From Tremella fuciformis (lineage: Eukaryota > Basidiomycota > Tremellomycetes > Tremellales > Tremellaceae), in NCBI GenBank assembly GCA_032768795.1, contig CP136490.1:6324001-6388000 (forward strand): a stretch of DNA of 64,000 nt, in the 5' to 3' direction. Positions 1 through 11,500 of this stretch are shown here, in pieces (within the stretch, counting starts at the first letter, position 1; every line of letters begins with the position of its first letter). Made by a program: the position numbers and the translations under genes. Below the pieces are notes generated by a model. It made no database searches. It was given only the letters and a program-made list of their open reading frames with translations, and had not been told where the DNA came from.

Positions 1-560
1 TCACCCCTGGCAGGGTGCAGCGTGCTGGGTCTGCTCCTCGAGCAGTGTCGCAAGCACACATGGACCTGTCGACTATCACCGAAGCTACAGAAGAACCTCT
101 CCTCGCCAGTGTCGCTCGTCAGCGCACCATCTCTGCCGAGCCAAACCCCGCGGATCTCCTCGGACCATCGCTGGCACGAGATCGCGATGCAACCCTCACG
201 CCACCGCGTCTCTCTCCTTCGCCATCGATTGCAGATTCGCACTTTTCGCAAGTCGCTCTGCCCCACGCGTCTGGCCGCAAGGTCTCGCTGCAGGCCCGCG
301 TGACGGGTGGCACTTCGCCTCGCATCCGAGCTGGCTCGTCCCCGGCCAGGGAGTACATGGAGGTCGCGCTGCGAGGCCTGAACAACCCCAATGAGTCGCC
401 GAGTGCTCTTGCGACCCCCGGGCATCGGACGATGCTGGGCACGGAGAGATACCGCGACACGAGGTTCGGGGACGTGCCCATGCCTGCTCCGGCTTGGCCT
501 TCTCCGCGAGTTGATCTGATGTCGACACCCGGTGCAGCTTCTGCCCGCTCGGGGGAGTAG
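1..560 (+). CDS. 3' end of a Ser/Pro-rich protein gene (partial)
   Basis: The frame is open from the left edge of the window to the TAG at 558-560, so only the C-terminal ~185 residues are visible. The sequence is low-complexity and rich in Ser, Pro and Arg, with many SP/TP sites (for example TPPRLSPSPS and GGTSPRIRAGSSPA) of the kind phosphorylated by proline-directed kinases. No domain, membrane segment or repeat is recognisable. The C/G-biased third positions and the clean stop support real coding sequence. The family cannot be named from this tail; it is probably an intrinsically disordered regulatory end of a larger protein. Confidence 0.6.
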   Translation, partial: TPGRVQRAGSAPRAVSQAHMDLSTITEATEEPLLASVARQRTISAEPNPADLLGPSLARDRDATLTPPRLSPSPSIADSHFSQVALPHASGRKVSLQARVTGGTSPRIRAGSSPAREYMEVALRGLNNPNESPSALATPGHRTMLGTERYRDTRFGDVPMPAPAWPSPRVDLMSTPGAASARSGE

Positions 561-1004
561 GTTGGTGCTTCTGCCCGAATGCTCGCCTGCATGCCTTCTG
601 ACCTTTTGCTGCGCTTCTAGGACCGCCTTGAGGTGTACACCTACAATTGCCTATGCCTGTTGCTGTATCTTGCTTGTTGAGTCGTGGCTGTACACTTATC
701 CACCTACCTGCACATGCATTTATCTAGGGATGCTTGATGCTTAGGGCCGAGGAAGGATTAGCCCCGTTCCTGCTTGGCTCGTGGCTAAACCTCCACCTCG
801 TGATTATTCATCTCTGCAATCTCTCCAATCTCACCTCATAATCACATCATCGCTCTCCAAAACGTCGTCTTCGGTACCAAGAAGCTTCTCAACGCCGTCA
901 AAACTACTCTGTAGGCTGACATTCACCCTGGAATACCATTCAGCGTATATTGAGACCAATTGAAGCTCCTCTCGAGCCAGGCCAGCTCGTCCACTCACGG
1001 CAAA
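561..1004. other. intergenic, upstream of GCLM
   Basis: There is no convincing gene here. The first part should carry the 3' UTR of the left gene, and the part near 780-1004 is C/T-rich, as is common in leaders of fungal genes. The GCLM start at 1005 has a good context (caaaATGacc). Confidence 0.5.
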
Positions 1005-2260
1005 ATGACCACTTCGTCCGCTGTCGACCCGCCTCCTCCAACGACCGTGTACATCTTCACCACCTCACAAACCCCACTGGGTATCCGATTCCCCAAGCCA
1101 CACAAGCCCATACTGAACATCCCACCACTCGTGCATCGTACACTGCACACTGCACTCGATGCCGACCCGCCCAGCATCTCTGTCAAAATCCCTCCTCGAT
1201 ATTCAGGCCCAGGCGAAGGGGCGACAGTGTACATCCCCGACCCGCTCACTTTGGCCAAACATGATCCCCCCTCTACCTCATCCTCGTCATCCCTTTCCAG
1301 TCAGCCTCTCGCCCTCGATGAGTCTACGCTTCCAGACGATCCGCGACCTAATCCCGATCTAAGCCGACTGGCGACAGACGAGGAGCTCACGGTCAAGCTT
1401 CACCTCGTCGACTCTGCCCCACCACCCGTACGGGCGCGCTGGGTATCGGAAGCCCTTTCAGTATTGGAGGAGACCAAGGGTTTGGCTGGGCCGGACACGC
1501 TGTTGTTGGGCTGGAAGGGCGTCGACTATAAAGGTCGCAAGACGGCCGCGAGCGAGATGTTCGGCTGTGGGTCCGAAGGCCTAGAGAGCGGGAGCGGGGG
1601 CGAAGACGTGCCACCCAGCGTGGTCAACGACGTGGAACAGACCTGGCAATTGGTAAATGAGGACATCCTCGGTCGGGGGCAGGGCGCATGCGCAGATGGA
1701 TGTCGGTCCAACGGACAGTCCAATGGCCGGGCGAGCCACATCAAACCGAAGAACGTCGGGACCCTTTACCTGCCAATCGCAGTCTTGAGCAAGCTGGCAG
1801 ACGGACCGTGGAAACCGGCTGTCAATGCGATGGACACGCCAGACTGCCATCATTTGCCGAAAGATTACACCGACTACGCCAGAAGCCAGGGTATAGAGCT
1901 ATGGGCGGGCGGAGGGGGCGAAGGTGCAGGTTGGTCATACTGATCACGGTAGTGAGGTCGTGCAGCTGATATCAGACCCCCTGCCCGATGCCTACCTCCA
2001 CAACCTCCTAAACGAATTTACGACCACCCTCGCCCCTGTTATCGCACCCCAACACCCTCTCCAGTCACAAATCCCTCCACGCCAAGACGGTCTGAAATGG
2101 GACGACACCGCGGACTTGGGTGTAGCCGTCCGTTGGGTTCTCGGCGTGAGTACAGCTGTATGATCAACGGTCATGAGCTGACGAGAAGTTTTCTCTCGTC
2201 TCTTCTAGTCGGAATACCGTCACGGACAAGGGATACATTGTCGCGGCGGAGATCAAATGA
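1005..2260 (+). CDS. GCLM: glutamate-cysteine ligase regulatory (modifier) subunit
   Basis: Likely the regulatory subunit of glutamate-cysteine ligase, the first enzyme of glutathione synthesis; in the known family this aldo-keto-reductase-like subunit binds the catalytic subunit and raises its activity. The model has three exons, 1005-1929, 1976-2145 and 2189-2260, giving 388 residues. Introns of 46 and 43 nt have GT-AG ends and CTGAT/CTGAC branch sites, and the frame closes exactly. Recognition rests on the segment RARWVSEALSVLEETKG.. with LLLGWKGVDY, the GIELWAGGGGEGADPLPD block, and a C-terminal stretch (WVLGFSLVSSSRNTVTDKGY) that matches the animal GCLM ending in length and pattern. The ATG at 1005 is preferred because no earlier in-frame ATG is seen. 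Confident on family, less so on the exact last splice. Confidence 0.82.
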
Positions 2261-2798
2261 ACATCTAGATTGGATCACATGGGCTCATCTGTCTCGTCCT
2301 GTACAGCACGTAATGTCTTTCCTTGCATACCCGCATGGTCCGGTGCACCAAGATCTGGTCGAAGTGATCCTGATCTTTGACTCGCTTACACTGGAGGTCT
2401 CTCAGCGGCGAGTTTGCTTCAGGATTCTGCAAACTCGCAAACTCGCAAGCGTCGCAGGTCTCCCTTCTTCGACAGCCCCGGTCATCCTTTCATCCATGCC
2501 GCCACTAGCGATTTCCACCCACCTCGACATGCTCCCTACTGGTCCCCCATGGCCTCTACTCCTCTCTCCGCCGACTCTCGCATCCTCTCGGTCGGCACGT
2601 AGCCTACAGGCATTCCGTCCATACTCACCAAGAGCAATCTCAGCCTCTCATCGAGTCCCATAAGACAGCCAGCTTGACTGACCAAGAGGCGAACCACTTA
2701 TTCAGACTCGCTTAGCCTGCACGAAGGCCCGCGCCACCGCTCGCCACCGACCACTCTGCACTCGCGAAGGCCTGCATACGCAATCCATCACGCGCAAA
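2261..2798. other. intergenic stretch
   Basis: This holds the GCLM 3' region and the upstream region of the small gene at 2799. Open frames across 2400-2660 are S/P/L-rich with no family resemblance. A short direct repeat (actcgcaaactcgcaagc near 2429-2450) is visible. No gene is supported. Confidence 0.45.
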
Positions 2799-3236
2799 AT
2801 GGGTAACGGCCAATCTGCTCAGGCTCGAAGCCGCGCCACGGCGCCACATCCCCACGACTACAACGGGCCGTATTTCGGCGGACACTATCCGGGGGACTTT
2901 TCTCTCCGCGTAAGTCTACCCCAGGGTTGTTGATTATCGTCTGACGAGAGTGGAAACCGGATACCAATAAGGCTTTACCGCCCACGCCCAAGTCCGTAAG
3001 GTTTGGCACGTCGCCACCGTGAGTCGCCTCTCAGCTCGCTCGACCGTGCGACTCGCAAATTTCCACATGGGAGCATAAGTGAATGCTGGACTCGAGCTAA
3101 TTGCAGCGCATGGGAGTTTTATCGCTATGCCCCTCCTTGCGATAATACCAAGAACACCCGCTACTGTTCGGCGCGGGACGTGCCGAGAGCTGATCCTCCC
3201 CCGCCCTTGTACCCTTCTCGGTCAGCCACCTACTGA
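2799..3236 (+). CDS. small protein with N-myristoylation-type start (MGNGQS)
   Basis: The model has three exons, 2799-2909, 2972-3018 and 3107-3236, with donors gtaagt and gtgagt and phases that close exactly on the TGA at 3234-3236, giving 95 residues. The N terminus MGNGQSAQ fits the N-myristoyltransferase consensus (Gly2, Ser6). The rest is short, Pro/Tyr/Arg-rich and contains PPTPKSVRFGTSPP and WEFYRYAPPC. There is no transmembrane segment and no known domain. If the lipid is attached the protein would sit on the cytosolic face of membranes; this is inference from the motif. The length would be missed by many gene finders because each exon is short. Family unknown. Confidence 0.6.
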
Positions 3237-3875
3237 TCAAGCTCACAGAGAATCTAATTGCCCTTTTGACTCTTCCCCTCTGAATGTCATCTGACCCATC
3301 TCATGCTGTTTTCGACGATCTTTTTGCCAAACTGTCGACAATAGGATAGTAGCTGATCTTTTTGATACGCGCTCTCATACCTCTGTTGATGTATACGCCT
3401 ATACCCCTGTACCTCGAGGTGTGTAGTATATCCCAATTGTCCCATAGCATTCTCGATTGAAGCGACCCACGCAGACAGCCGCTACCATCGCCCGTCGTCC
3501 AACTAGCGAGGCCGACTCTCGGAACGCTGATGCTGATGGTGGCTGTGTCGATCAACCATTACCGCACGAAAGTGATCCGTGCCTTGATGAGCCTGGCACA
3601 CCCCTCTAATGACCCTCAAAGGACCGACATCGTTTCATCACGGTCCAGACAAAACTTGGCTCCTCGCACTCTCCACGTTGTCTCCAACCGCCCCTTCAGC
3701 CCATCGACATGCCTCTGTTGCACGATTCCTCACACGTTCGTCATCTCGCCCAAAAGTCATCTGCCATCCGTCGCACTAGCGTCAACCCGCCTTCTTTAGT
3801 CCGAGCGCCAGCCAGCCAAGCTCAGCCGGAACCCCGCGACGACGACGCCGAGGTCGAGCCCGAGTGTCTCGATAG
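3237..3875. other. intergenic / TRK upstream region
   Basis: No separate gene is supported. An ATG at 3709 opens a 71-codon frame that ends at 3924 in a different phase from TRK, so it may be leader sequence or an alternative 5' exon. Nothing else is recognisable. Confidence 0.4.
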
Positions 3876-6800
3876 ATGTCCATTCCCACGGGAACGGGTG
3901 TGGACGTCGACATGTCGAACGTGACTCAGGGCCATGACGGCCAGTTTCAGGATGGTCCCACTCCCTCGCGGCCACCGTCTGGTGATAATGGCCTTCTGGC
4001 CCCATCTCGTCCTCGCATGACCACTCTCCAGCACCCAGCTGAAGGCGTGAACAGCGCTGAGCTGTCTCGGTCCCTTGAGCGCGTCCAGCAGCAGCGCAGC
4101 CAGACTCTTCCGGGCAGTCAGGCGCCTCATACTCCGTCACGAGGAGAAAGCATGACCGTTATCACGGGTGAAGAGGCCGACAAGCTAGACCTTGCCGAGG
4201 TCACCCCCGGCGGCTGGCGCGGGACTGTCAGAGGATGGTGGAAGGGGTTTGAGAAACACCTCAACTTTTTCCGGATCCATCTGGCAGTGTTCACGTTCAC
4301 TCCGCTGGTCTTTGCCTGTCTCTTCTACGCCGCCAACGGGTCGGCGGCGGGCAATGCCAACAGCGCCAATACCGGCCGGCAAAAGGTCACATTCATAGAC
4401 AGCCTCTTCCTGTGTTTCTCAGCGATGACGTGAGTCCCTCCGTCTTTGCTGAGAGCTGAAGGCTGATCTGTCGCAGCCTCACAGGGCTGGCCACCATCAA
4501 GCAAGTCTTTCCGCGTCGGCTTGTAATAATGGAAACTGCTGACCATGAAGCCTTTCGGCCTGTGGCACCTTCCAACAAGTCCTGCTCTTTCTCTTGTTCA
4601 TCATGGGCGACGTGACTGTCGTCGGCCTTATCATGGTCGTCGCACGGAAGCGGTACTTCCGGCGCCACTGTCTCCAGCTTCTACGAAATGACCATTTCAA
4701 ACGGACCAACACGATCCTCCCTCCCACTTCCGGTGTGCTCGACAGAGTGTTAACGCTCAAGGCGCGTGCGGCGGCGGCGGCAAGACGGGTCAAGGTGCAC
4801 AAGGGTGACATCTCCCCACCGAGATCTCCCCGCCTTGCCCGGGCTTATACGGATGAGAAGCCGCACAGGCAGGACGCTCTGCCTGTCGAACCTGTCAATG
4901 CCTCCTCTGGCACGTCCACAACTCTGCTAGACTCTTCAGCGGAGCACTCGGCTCATCACGATACCGGCCTGCAGCTGGTCACCAGCCACGATCCACACGC
5001 TGTTCGATTTACCGACTCGCCTGTGGCCACCACCCTGGACATTCACTCGCAGCACTCCCCCTCCGAGGCTGCTTTCCCCCGCACCACTTCGATCCAGGAT
5101 CAGCAATACTTGGCGAGGCAGAGATTGCGCACAAGGGCTCGCACGATGACCATGTCATCGGGCGTCAACGCCGAGGACCATCACGACACCTTACCCCCTA
5201 TGTACCGCAGCTCGGCTCAGCATCACCTGCCCTATCCGCCTCATCACCTGCACAGCGCCCAACGCGGGCAACTCGGGGGCTTCGAGTTCCCTTTGAAGTA
5301 CTTTGCCAAGGTACTGCTTCCTGAGAATACCCGTCGAGCCATGCACAAGAAGATGACGATGGAAGCCAGGCATCATACGCTTCTGACCCACGACACGCAC
5401 ACCTTACGGCGGTACGACCGCTTCGATGAGCAAGACACGGACAGTGAAGAGAAAGGTCATTTAGGCATGCGCACGCGTTTGTCTCGATGGATGCCAGAGT
5501 CACTCTCCAGTCTTGTTGTAGGTCGGAACAGCCGCTTCTTCACCGAGGAACTCGACGACGAAGACCTCGAACGTATCGGCGGAGTCGAGTACAGGGCGTT
5601 GCGCCTCTTGAGCTACTTCGTCTTCTTTGTCAGCACCCCAAGCGGCCATCATCCTGGCACTGATATTCAGTACGTCTTCATATTCATGGTCATCCCCTTT
5701 GCTCTTCTCGCCATCTACTTTGCTTGTGTCAAGTCCTTCGACACTGCATTTCAAGAACAACAAGGCGTCCAGGATCAGACAGTCAACAAGACGTGGTTCT
5801 CGCTGTTCCTGGCTGTCTCTGCCTACACTGGCTGTGGGATGAGGTGAGCAAGAAGCCGCGAATGAGGAGATAAATGACATGCGTAGCCTAACCGACCAAA
5901 GTCTCTCACCCTTCGGACATTGCTATGTGCTCGTGGCAATGATTTGCATCGGCATGCTGGCGGGCAATCACGCCATGCCAATGACGCTCCGGCTCTTCAT
6001 CTGGCTAGGGACCAAAGTGTGGCGGAAAGGAGAGATCCACGAGACTTTGCACTTCTTGCTCGACCATCCTCGGCGGTGAGCTTTGTGGCGGTCGGAACGA
6101 CCGTTCTCATTGCCAGTTGTTTCCTGTACCTGTTCCCGAGCCACCAAACGTGGTACCTTGTCCTTGCCTTGGTCGCATTCACGTTTGTTCTCCCGCGAAC
6201 TTCTTCGATACCGTCACTGAACCCCTAGATCACTTGAACTTTTCGGTTACCTCGTGCTGAACATCGACTTACCGGTTCTTTCTGGAATGGGCGGCTGGCA
6301 GCTATTCAGCGACGCAATCGTGCAGAGTCTCAGTGTGCGGGCCTCCGGGTTTGGGGTGATCAGTATCACTAGCTTGGCCCCTTCTGTCCTGTACGACCCT
6401 CGGCGCCATTATGGATGCAGCTGACCGGCAGCTTCCTCTACATCGTAAGCTGATCAGGAGCGGTGCTTGGCTGACATATAAGATCCTGATGTATGTGGCG
6501 ATCTACCGTACGTCGGCACCTTCAGTGTTGGCGCTTGATTGACAACCAGCGATCGCCATGTCAGTGCGGTCGACCAACGTCTACGAAGAGCGGGCCTTGG
6601 GAGTGTACGAAGCTGCTGATCCCGAGCTCACAACGGACGACGAGCCTGCATATAAGGGGGCGAGACATGAGGTCTTCAGGCAAGTGAACACTTGTCGGAT
6701 TCATCGTTGCTCATAAACCAGCAAATACCTTATGTGGCACGTCCGCCGTCAACTCGCCTTCGACATCTGGCCTCTTGCACTCAGCATCTTTCTCATTCTG

Positions 6801-7264
6801 ATCATCGAGCGCGGGAAGATCCTCGAGCCCAATCGGGCAGACTGGTTCAACATTTTCCGCGTCATCTTCGAATGCACCTCCGCCTATGCCACTATCGGTC
6901 TGAGCCTCGGAACACCCAACAATAATTACTCGTTTGCCGGGGAGCTCAGCACGTTGTCGAAATTCATTGTGAGTCATTCCAAGCCGGGCGGAGTTTCGGC
7001 TCATACCGGTAGCTCGTTCTGGTTATGCTTCGCGGACGGCATCGAGGCCTGCCAGTGGCGATAGATCGGTCAGCTCTGCTGGGTTGAGAGTATCCGTAGC
7101 TCACACGCAGGGCGATTCTTTTGCCAAAGGAGTATGCGCGAATCGATGAGAGGGGCGATCAGGCTGCAGACGACGATAGAGTATTCACGACACCAGAAGG
7201 CACACATGTGTTGTCACAAGTTCCTACAAGAGCTAGAGTCAAACAAGTTGCTACCCATCCATGA
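3876..7264 (+). CDS. TRK1: TRK-family potassium transporter
   Basis: Likely high-affinity K+ uptake carrier of the plasma membrane, with the four membrane-pore-membrane repeats of the TRK/HKT family. The model has 13 exons (3876-4429, 4477-4500, 4551-5628, 5671-5843, 5887-6075, 6117-6182, 6229-6390, 6432-6444, 6483-6507, 6550-6679, 6722-6968, 7013-7068, 7111-7264) and closes to 956 residues. Family signatures are FLCFSAMTLTGLATINLS, GGVEYRALRLLSYF, GNHAMPMTLRLFIW, QSLSVRASGFGVIS, YPIAMSVRSTNVYEERALG, RRQLAFDIWPLAL and SAYATIGLSLGTPNNNYSF, followed by MLRGRHRGLPVAIDR. The long charged region between 4700 and 5450 is the variable cytosolic loop seen in fungal TRKs. Two introns (4501-4550 and 6680-6721) start with GC, and exons of 13 and 25 nt occur. 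The start codon is less certain than the rest. Confidence 0.9.
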
Positions 7265-7668
7265 TGAGGAGAAATATACATCAGTCGTCAATATGAGCAA
7301 TGCAGTTGCAGAGGCTGGCGGCTCCCGGGTTGAGTCGCTGAAGCTATCGGAGACGGAATTCGCTCAATCAATCCAGCACAATTGGCCTCTACACTGCTGG
7401 GTCTCGCCAGAGGCCGGGCCATCTCTTCAGTCAAGTGTGAACTGTACTGTAAGTGTCAGGAACAAGCGCCGGTTACAGGACTGCATTTGCGACGCACGGA
7501 ACTGTTGGAAAAACATGACTGCATACAGGCGTGTAGGGATGAACAGCAGCAGGATTGCTGCTCTGAGAAATATAAGGGGTTGGAAAATATGTGCAGCAGA
7601 AATAGCAGACGAAGTCCGTGTGTCCATCCTGAGCAAGAGCCATGCGGATGTCACTCCACATACCCACG
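7265..7668. other. intergenic, between convergent ends
   Basis: This lies between the TRK stop and the end of the putative minus-strand gene ending at 7669. Open frames here have no coherent composition. It is presumably 3' UTR; nothing else is seen. Confidence 0.4.
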
Positions 7669-8205
7669 TCAGGCTCCCGAGTCGGATGATTTGGACGGCT
7701 TGGTGGGCGCCTTGAAGATCCTTTGCTCACCAGCCGAGGAAGCATCCATGGGATTGGTCTTCCTGTGAGTCAAGATACCGCGTGGACCACTGCCACGCCT
7801 ATTACTGGAAGCTCTCACTGAAGTTGGCCTGTCTCCAGAATGACTTGCCTCTGGTTTCTCCTTGGCAGCTGGGTTGTCCGAGCTTGCTCTCATTGTTTCG
7901 GAAGACTCAGTCGGCTGTTCAGAGGTCGCTGGTGGCTATGCCCCTTGCATTGGAGTGTCCAGAGCGCCGCTGGCAGCCAAGGTCTGTGCATGGGACCTGT
8001 AAAACTGCCAAGACGGCCGGAATCTACGGTCGGATGGTGTTGGTTTGTGACCAGTGCCGGAAACGTAGAATAGCTCGTTTGTCCCTGAAGCGTATCAATC
8101 TCGCCAAAAAGGTCCACCGGGGCCGACCTCCAGGTGTCACCGTCGATAGGATGATCGATCTCTTCAACATCATCAATAGGGGAGTTGTCGTTGCCAGAGG
8201 CCATA
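7669..8205 (-). CDS. putative small disordered acidic protein
   Basis: A tentative two-exon gene. Exon 1 starts at the ATG at 8205 (MASGNDNSPIDDVEEIDHPI..) and is acidic. A candidate intron starts gtagat and ends at a catag acceptor just before PPATSEQPTESSET, from which the frame runs in phase to the stop at 7669 (..KAPTKPSKSSDSGA). A TATAAAG element lies about 95 nt upstream of the ATG. The product would be ~130 residues, hydrophilic and without a known domain or membrane segment. Evidence is composition, frame closure and the TATA element only. The weak donor makes the splice uncertain, and the locus could be non-coding. Confidence 0.35.
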
Positions 8206-8298
8206 GTGTCTAGAGAAATGTGTAGTGCAAGTGTACTCTGGAGGATCAGCAAAAGTTGCGGATTGTGGATGAGGATGAGGCTTGAAGTGTGGGCGAGG

Positions 8299-8305
8299 CT
8301 TTATA
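8299..8305 (-). promoter_or_regulatory. TATA box candidate
   Basis: The minus strand reads TATAAAG, about 95 nt upstream of the ATG at 8205. It is the main support for transcription of that small gene. Confidence 0.35.
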
Positions 8306-9049
8306 GGATGGCTGGAATTTGTCGTCTCGTCCACTCGCCTACCGCACACGTCACGATACAGAGGATCTCAATCCTCCCACGAAAGTATTTTTCCAACACA
8401 AGTCTTTGACATCGCCAGTGTTCCGGACCCGCCCAGACAGGCCTGGCTTGGAGGGGAGGGTATATGATGCGCATTCCGGTACATCGCACGGGAATGGTTC
8501 AGCGGAAGCATGCCGGCAATGCACCGAAAATCCTTTGAATTGACGGCCAGCTTGTTCCTCGATTCCTCCAACTCTATTTAATCGCCTGCCATGAGGTATA
8601 TGCTCCGAGAAAGGACATTCCAAGGTGAGTGACGCAATGCCAGTCCTTTCAGGTCACCTTTCATTCCCCCTCGTGGAGGAGGGAGGTCGTTTCGGTCCAG
8701 GCTCCCGGCCAGCTGCAGCTTGTTGATGCAAGTGAGGTGGAGAGCGCAAATCGTCCACCGAGACGTGCGCTCCCTTCTGCGAGGCTCACAATGACGTCCT
8801 TCGCGCCGAGACCAGGCTCTTCAGTCCCGACTCCGTCTTTTGACATGAGGTAGATGTTCGAGAGCCAGTAGTGCCGATGACGGACAGAACGTTTCTGGTG
8901 GGTCGACCGCCTCAGGTCCTCCATTCTGTGCATACTCTTTCGGACAAGGTCTCTCGCGACTCTTCTACCAAGCGAACATGCTCCAGGCCCGTCGCAACGG
9001 GCCCACCCGTCCGCGCTCTCTATCTCTAGGTCGTCTATCGATCTAATTT
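8306..9049. other. intergenic stretch
   Basis: It holds the upstream region of the putative gene at 8205 and the 3' flank of the sugar transporter. Short open frames on both strands lack splice support and resemblance to known proteins. No gene is supported. Confidence 0.4.
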
Positions 9050-10965
9050 CTAGTGGTGCTTCGCACCCGACTCCTCGATGGTGGTGACGTACTTGCGCAT
9101 CCTGCGGGGCGGGACGCGCATCTCGTACATTTCGTCGAGCTCAGCATAAGTCCTGCCCTTTGTCTCGGGGCAGTAGATCCAGTTCAGGACGAAGCCGATC
9201 CCCGCCTGGATACCAAAGGCGTAGAGCGATTTCAGGCCCCAGTCACGCGCCCCTGGACCGGTCGAGGCGAGCATGTACGGCACAACCCAGGTCCAAATCA
9301 GCGACCAGGCGGTGTACGTGGAGACTGCGATACTCCCCGTCTTGGAACGAAGACGGGGCGTCGCGATCTCCGATGCCATCGCCCAAGACAGTCCTACTGA
9401 TCAGCCATGATATCTCAGGCTTGTCAGAAGGACCGACCGGCAAAGCTGGACGAGTATGAGAACACCCAGATACAGATGAAAGCCAGGGCGGTGTTGGATT
9501 TCTGGGTAGTCAAGCTGCCGAAGCCGAGGGAGGCAACCACAAAGTCCGCGAGGCAGCAGACGAGGCCGCCGCCGAGGATGAGCCAGCGTCGGCCGAACGT
9601 CTCGACGGTGAGGAATGATGCCAACAGCCCACCGATAAGAATGACATAGACGATAATTGTTGAGGTAAAAGCTTCGCCAATACCCGCTTGCTGGAAGAAG
9701 TATCTGTCTATCAGTGTGGGGGTTCTCTACCAAGCGAAGAACCCACGTTGTGTACGAGAAGATGATTGGCGTTCCAGCCCAGATCTGCATATCGATGGCC
9801 AGACACGAAGCGATGGTGCGTTTAAGATTGACACCCTTGAACAAGTCGGTGTACGATGAGACAATAGACGTGGCGGCCTTCTGTCTGTCGACTTCGTACT
9901 TGATGGCAGCGAGCTCATGGGCCGCGTCGAAGCCAGGTACCCCATAGTAGATGCGGCCCAGGGCTTTGATCGCTTTGGCATCGTTTCCTGCTCGAACATA
10001 GTACCAAGGAGATTCAGGAAGCCAGAGAAGGGCGAAGAATATCCATGCGCCATGAAACGCCCACTCAGTGTAAATCGCGTCGAGGTATTTGAGGGGATTC
10101 TTGTCTTGAATAACCTTGAGCACGATAGACGACAAGAGTTGACCGATTGCGAACCATAGCCCGTACAGCGAAATGAGTGAGCCGCGGATCTGCGAGGGCG
10201 CGATCTCGCTGATATACTGGACGATGAGCTGTGCAGCTTCTCAAGGGCTGGAGCTTACAATCGGCGCGGTGGCAGCGCACATGCCTTGCGCGAAGCCAAA
10301 GACAAATTTGGCTCCAGCCCACTGGGCAGAGTTTCGGGCGACCATCTCGAGGACGGTTCCCTGGGCATCAACATCACCCGACACCGGCGCAAAAATCCAC
10401 TCGACTCACCAGCATGAAGAAGAAGGTAAAGACGTACATGCCCCATTTGCGACCGAGCTTGTCGTTGAACCATCCCGCGAAGGCCGAGCCAACGATCTGA
10501 CCTGTAGGCATCATTCCGCCCCAGAGCGAATTGTCGGATGCTTTGATAGAACGCGTCCCGTCCGCCGCGATCACACGACCAAAGCGGTTGATGAAGCCTT
10601 GATTGGCGACGATAGAACCTATCCTCAGCGTCGCTCACCGTGTGTCAGGCCGACTTACCCGGCAGGGAGTTTTGGTAACCATCGTTCCTGCACTCATCAG
10701 CGAGGTCATGATGTCGCAGAAAGGCTTACATCGCTGCAAAGCAAGCCATGTTCGCAAGCAGGGTTGCCATCCAGAAAGTCTTGACAGCTGCCCATTTGCC
10801 GAGACCCACAAATGCGGTCTCATGCGCCAAGACCGAATCGTCCGTTTTGTGCACGACATCATCGCCGTCCACAGTCGCAGTGTCGATCCCATCCTCGATG
10901 TGCTGCGGCGGCGGTAGCTCTTTGTGGGCGGAAGCCACGTTGACAGGACTTGCTGGACTGGACAT
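9050..10965 (-). CDS. MFS sugar (hexose/glucoside-type) transporter
   Basis: A 12-helix major facilitator of the sugar porter family, expected in the plasma membrane. From the ATG at 10965 the spliced product reads ..ACFAAM | NDGYQNSLPG | SIVANQGFINRFG.. with GGMMPTGQIVGSAFAGWFND and DKLGRKWG (the loop 2-3 signature), then YISEIAPSQIRGSLISLYG (the PESPR-region equivalent), WLPESPWYYV after helix 6, and PETKGRTYAELDEMYE near the C terminus. Several short GT-AG introns interrupt it, including ones near 10690-10729 and around 9402-9440. The cytosolic N terminus is ~60 residues and acidic. Fungal relatives include maltose/alpha-glucoside and hexose permeases; the substrate cannot be fixed from sequence. 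It is isolated from other sugar-use genes here. Confidence 0.85.
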
Positions 10966-11500
10966 GTCGGACAATGAAGAGGATCTGTTGTCTCGCGAGC
11001 TTGGGATTATGTATCCCTTGCTCGGCCTGGCGAACGGGCGAATCCGCAATGTTCTTTTCTGCCTCGTCGCTTGATGTAGTCCACAGGACCGACTGGACCG
11101 AGCCCCGTGGCGCCGTCTGGATTCAAGGGGAGACTCCACCTCGGCCCCAGAGCTTGCTCGGAATTTAGCCTGACCTGCGTATGCATAACAGGCGACTGAC
11201 CCGATCGGGTACCTCGTATAAACCGACGGACGGGGAGCGCGCGGGGGCTTGTGGCACGGGTACTCACCTACGTCGAGTCTCCTTGAGACTTTCTGACTGA
11301 AGTGCAAACATTGGGCGACTGGACGACAGTGTGACGCGATGGAGTGACAATGTCGGCCACTTCGCCAGGCTATCCGATCGAAGAAAGGGACATGCAAGAG
11401 GGAAACTCTGTACAGCGAGAAATTCAAGAGATACAATAAACACATGCACCCATAGACCGGTGGCTGCTTCTTGTGTTGACCGATGACATGACAGGGGCAT
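10966..11500. other. upstream region of the sugar transporter
   Basis: About 535 bp between the transporter start and the end of the next minus-strand gene. Long open frames cross it but show no family resemblance. It probably holds the transporter promoter and leader; no clear TATA box or operator was found. Confidence 0.4.

Noticed and set aside
5629..5670. In-frame 42-nt coding segment in TRK
   Set aside because: It begins gtcagc, ends gatattcag and interrupts a membrane helix, so it was treated as an intron even though it has no stop.
7134..7715. 193-codon plus-strand frame
   Set aside because: Its first part overlaps the last TRK exon in another phase, and the rest has random composition and no splice support.
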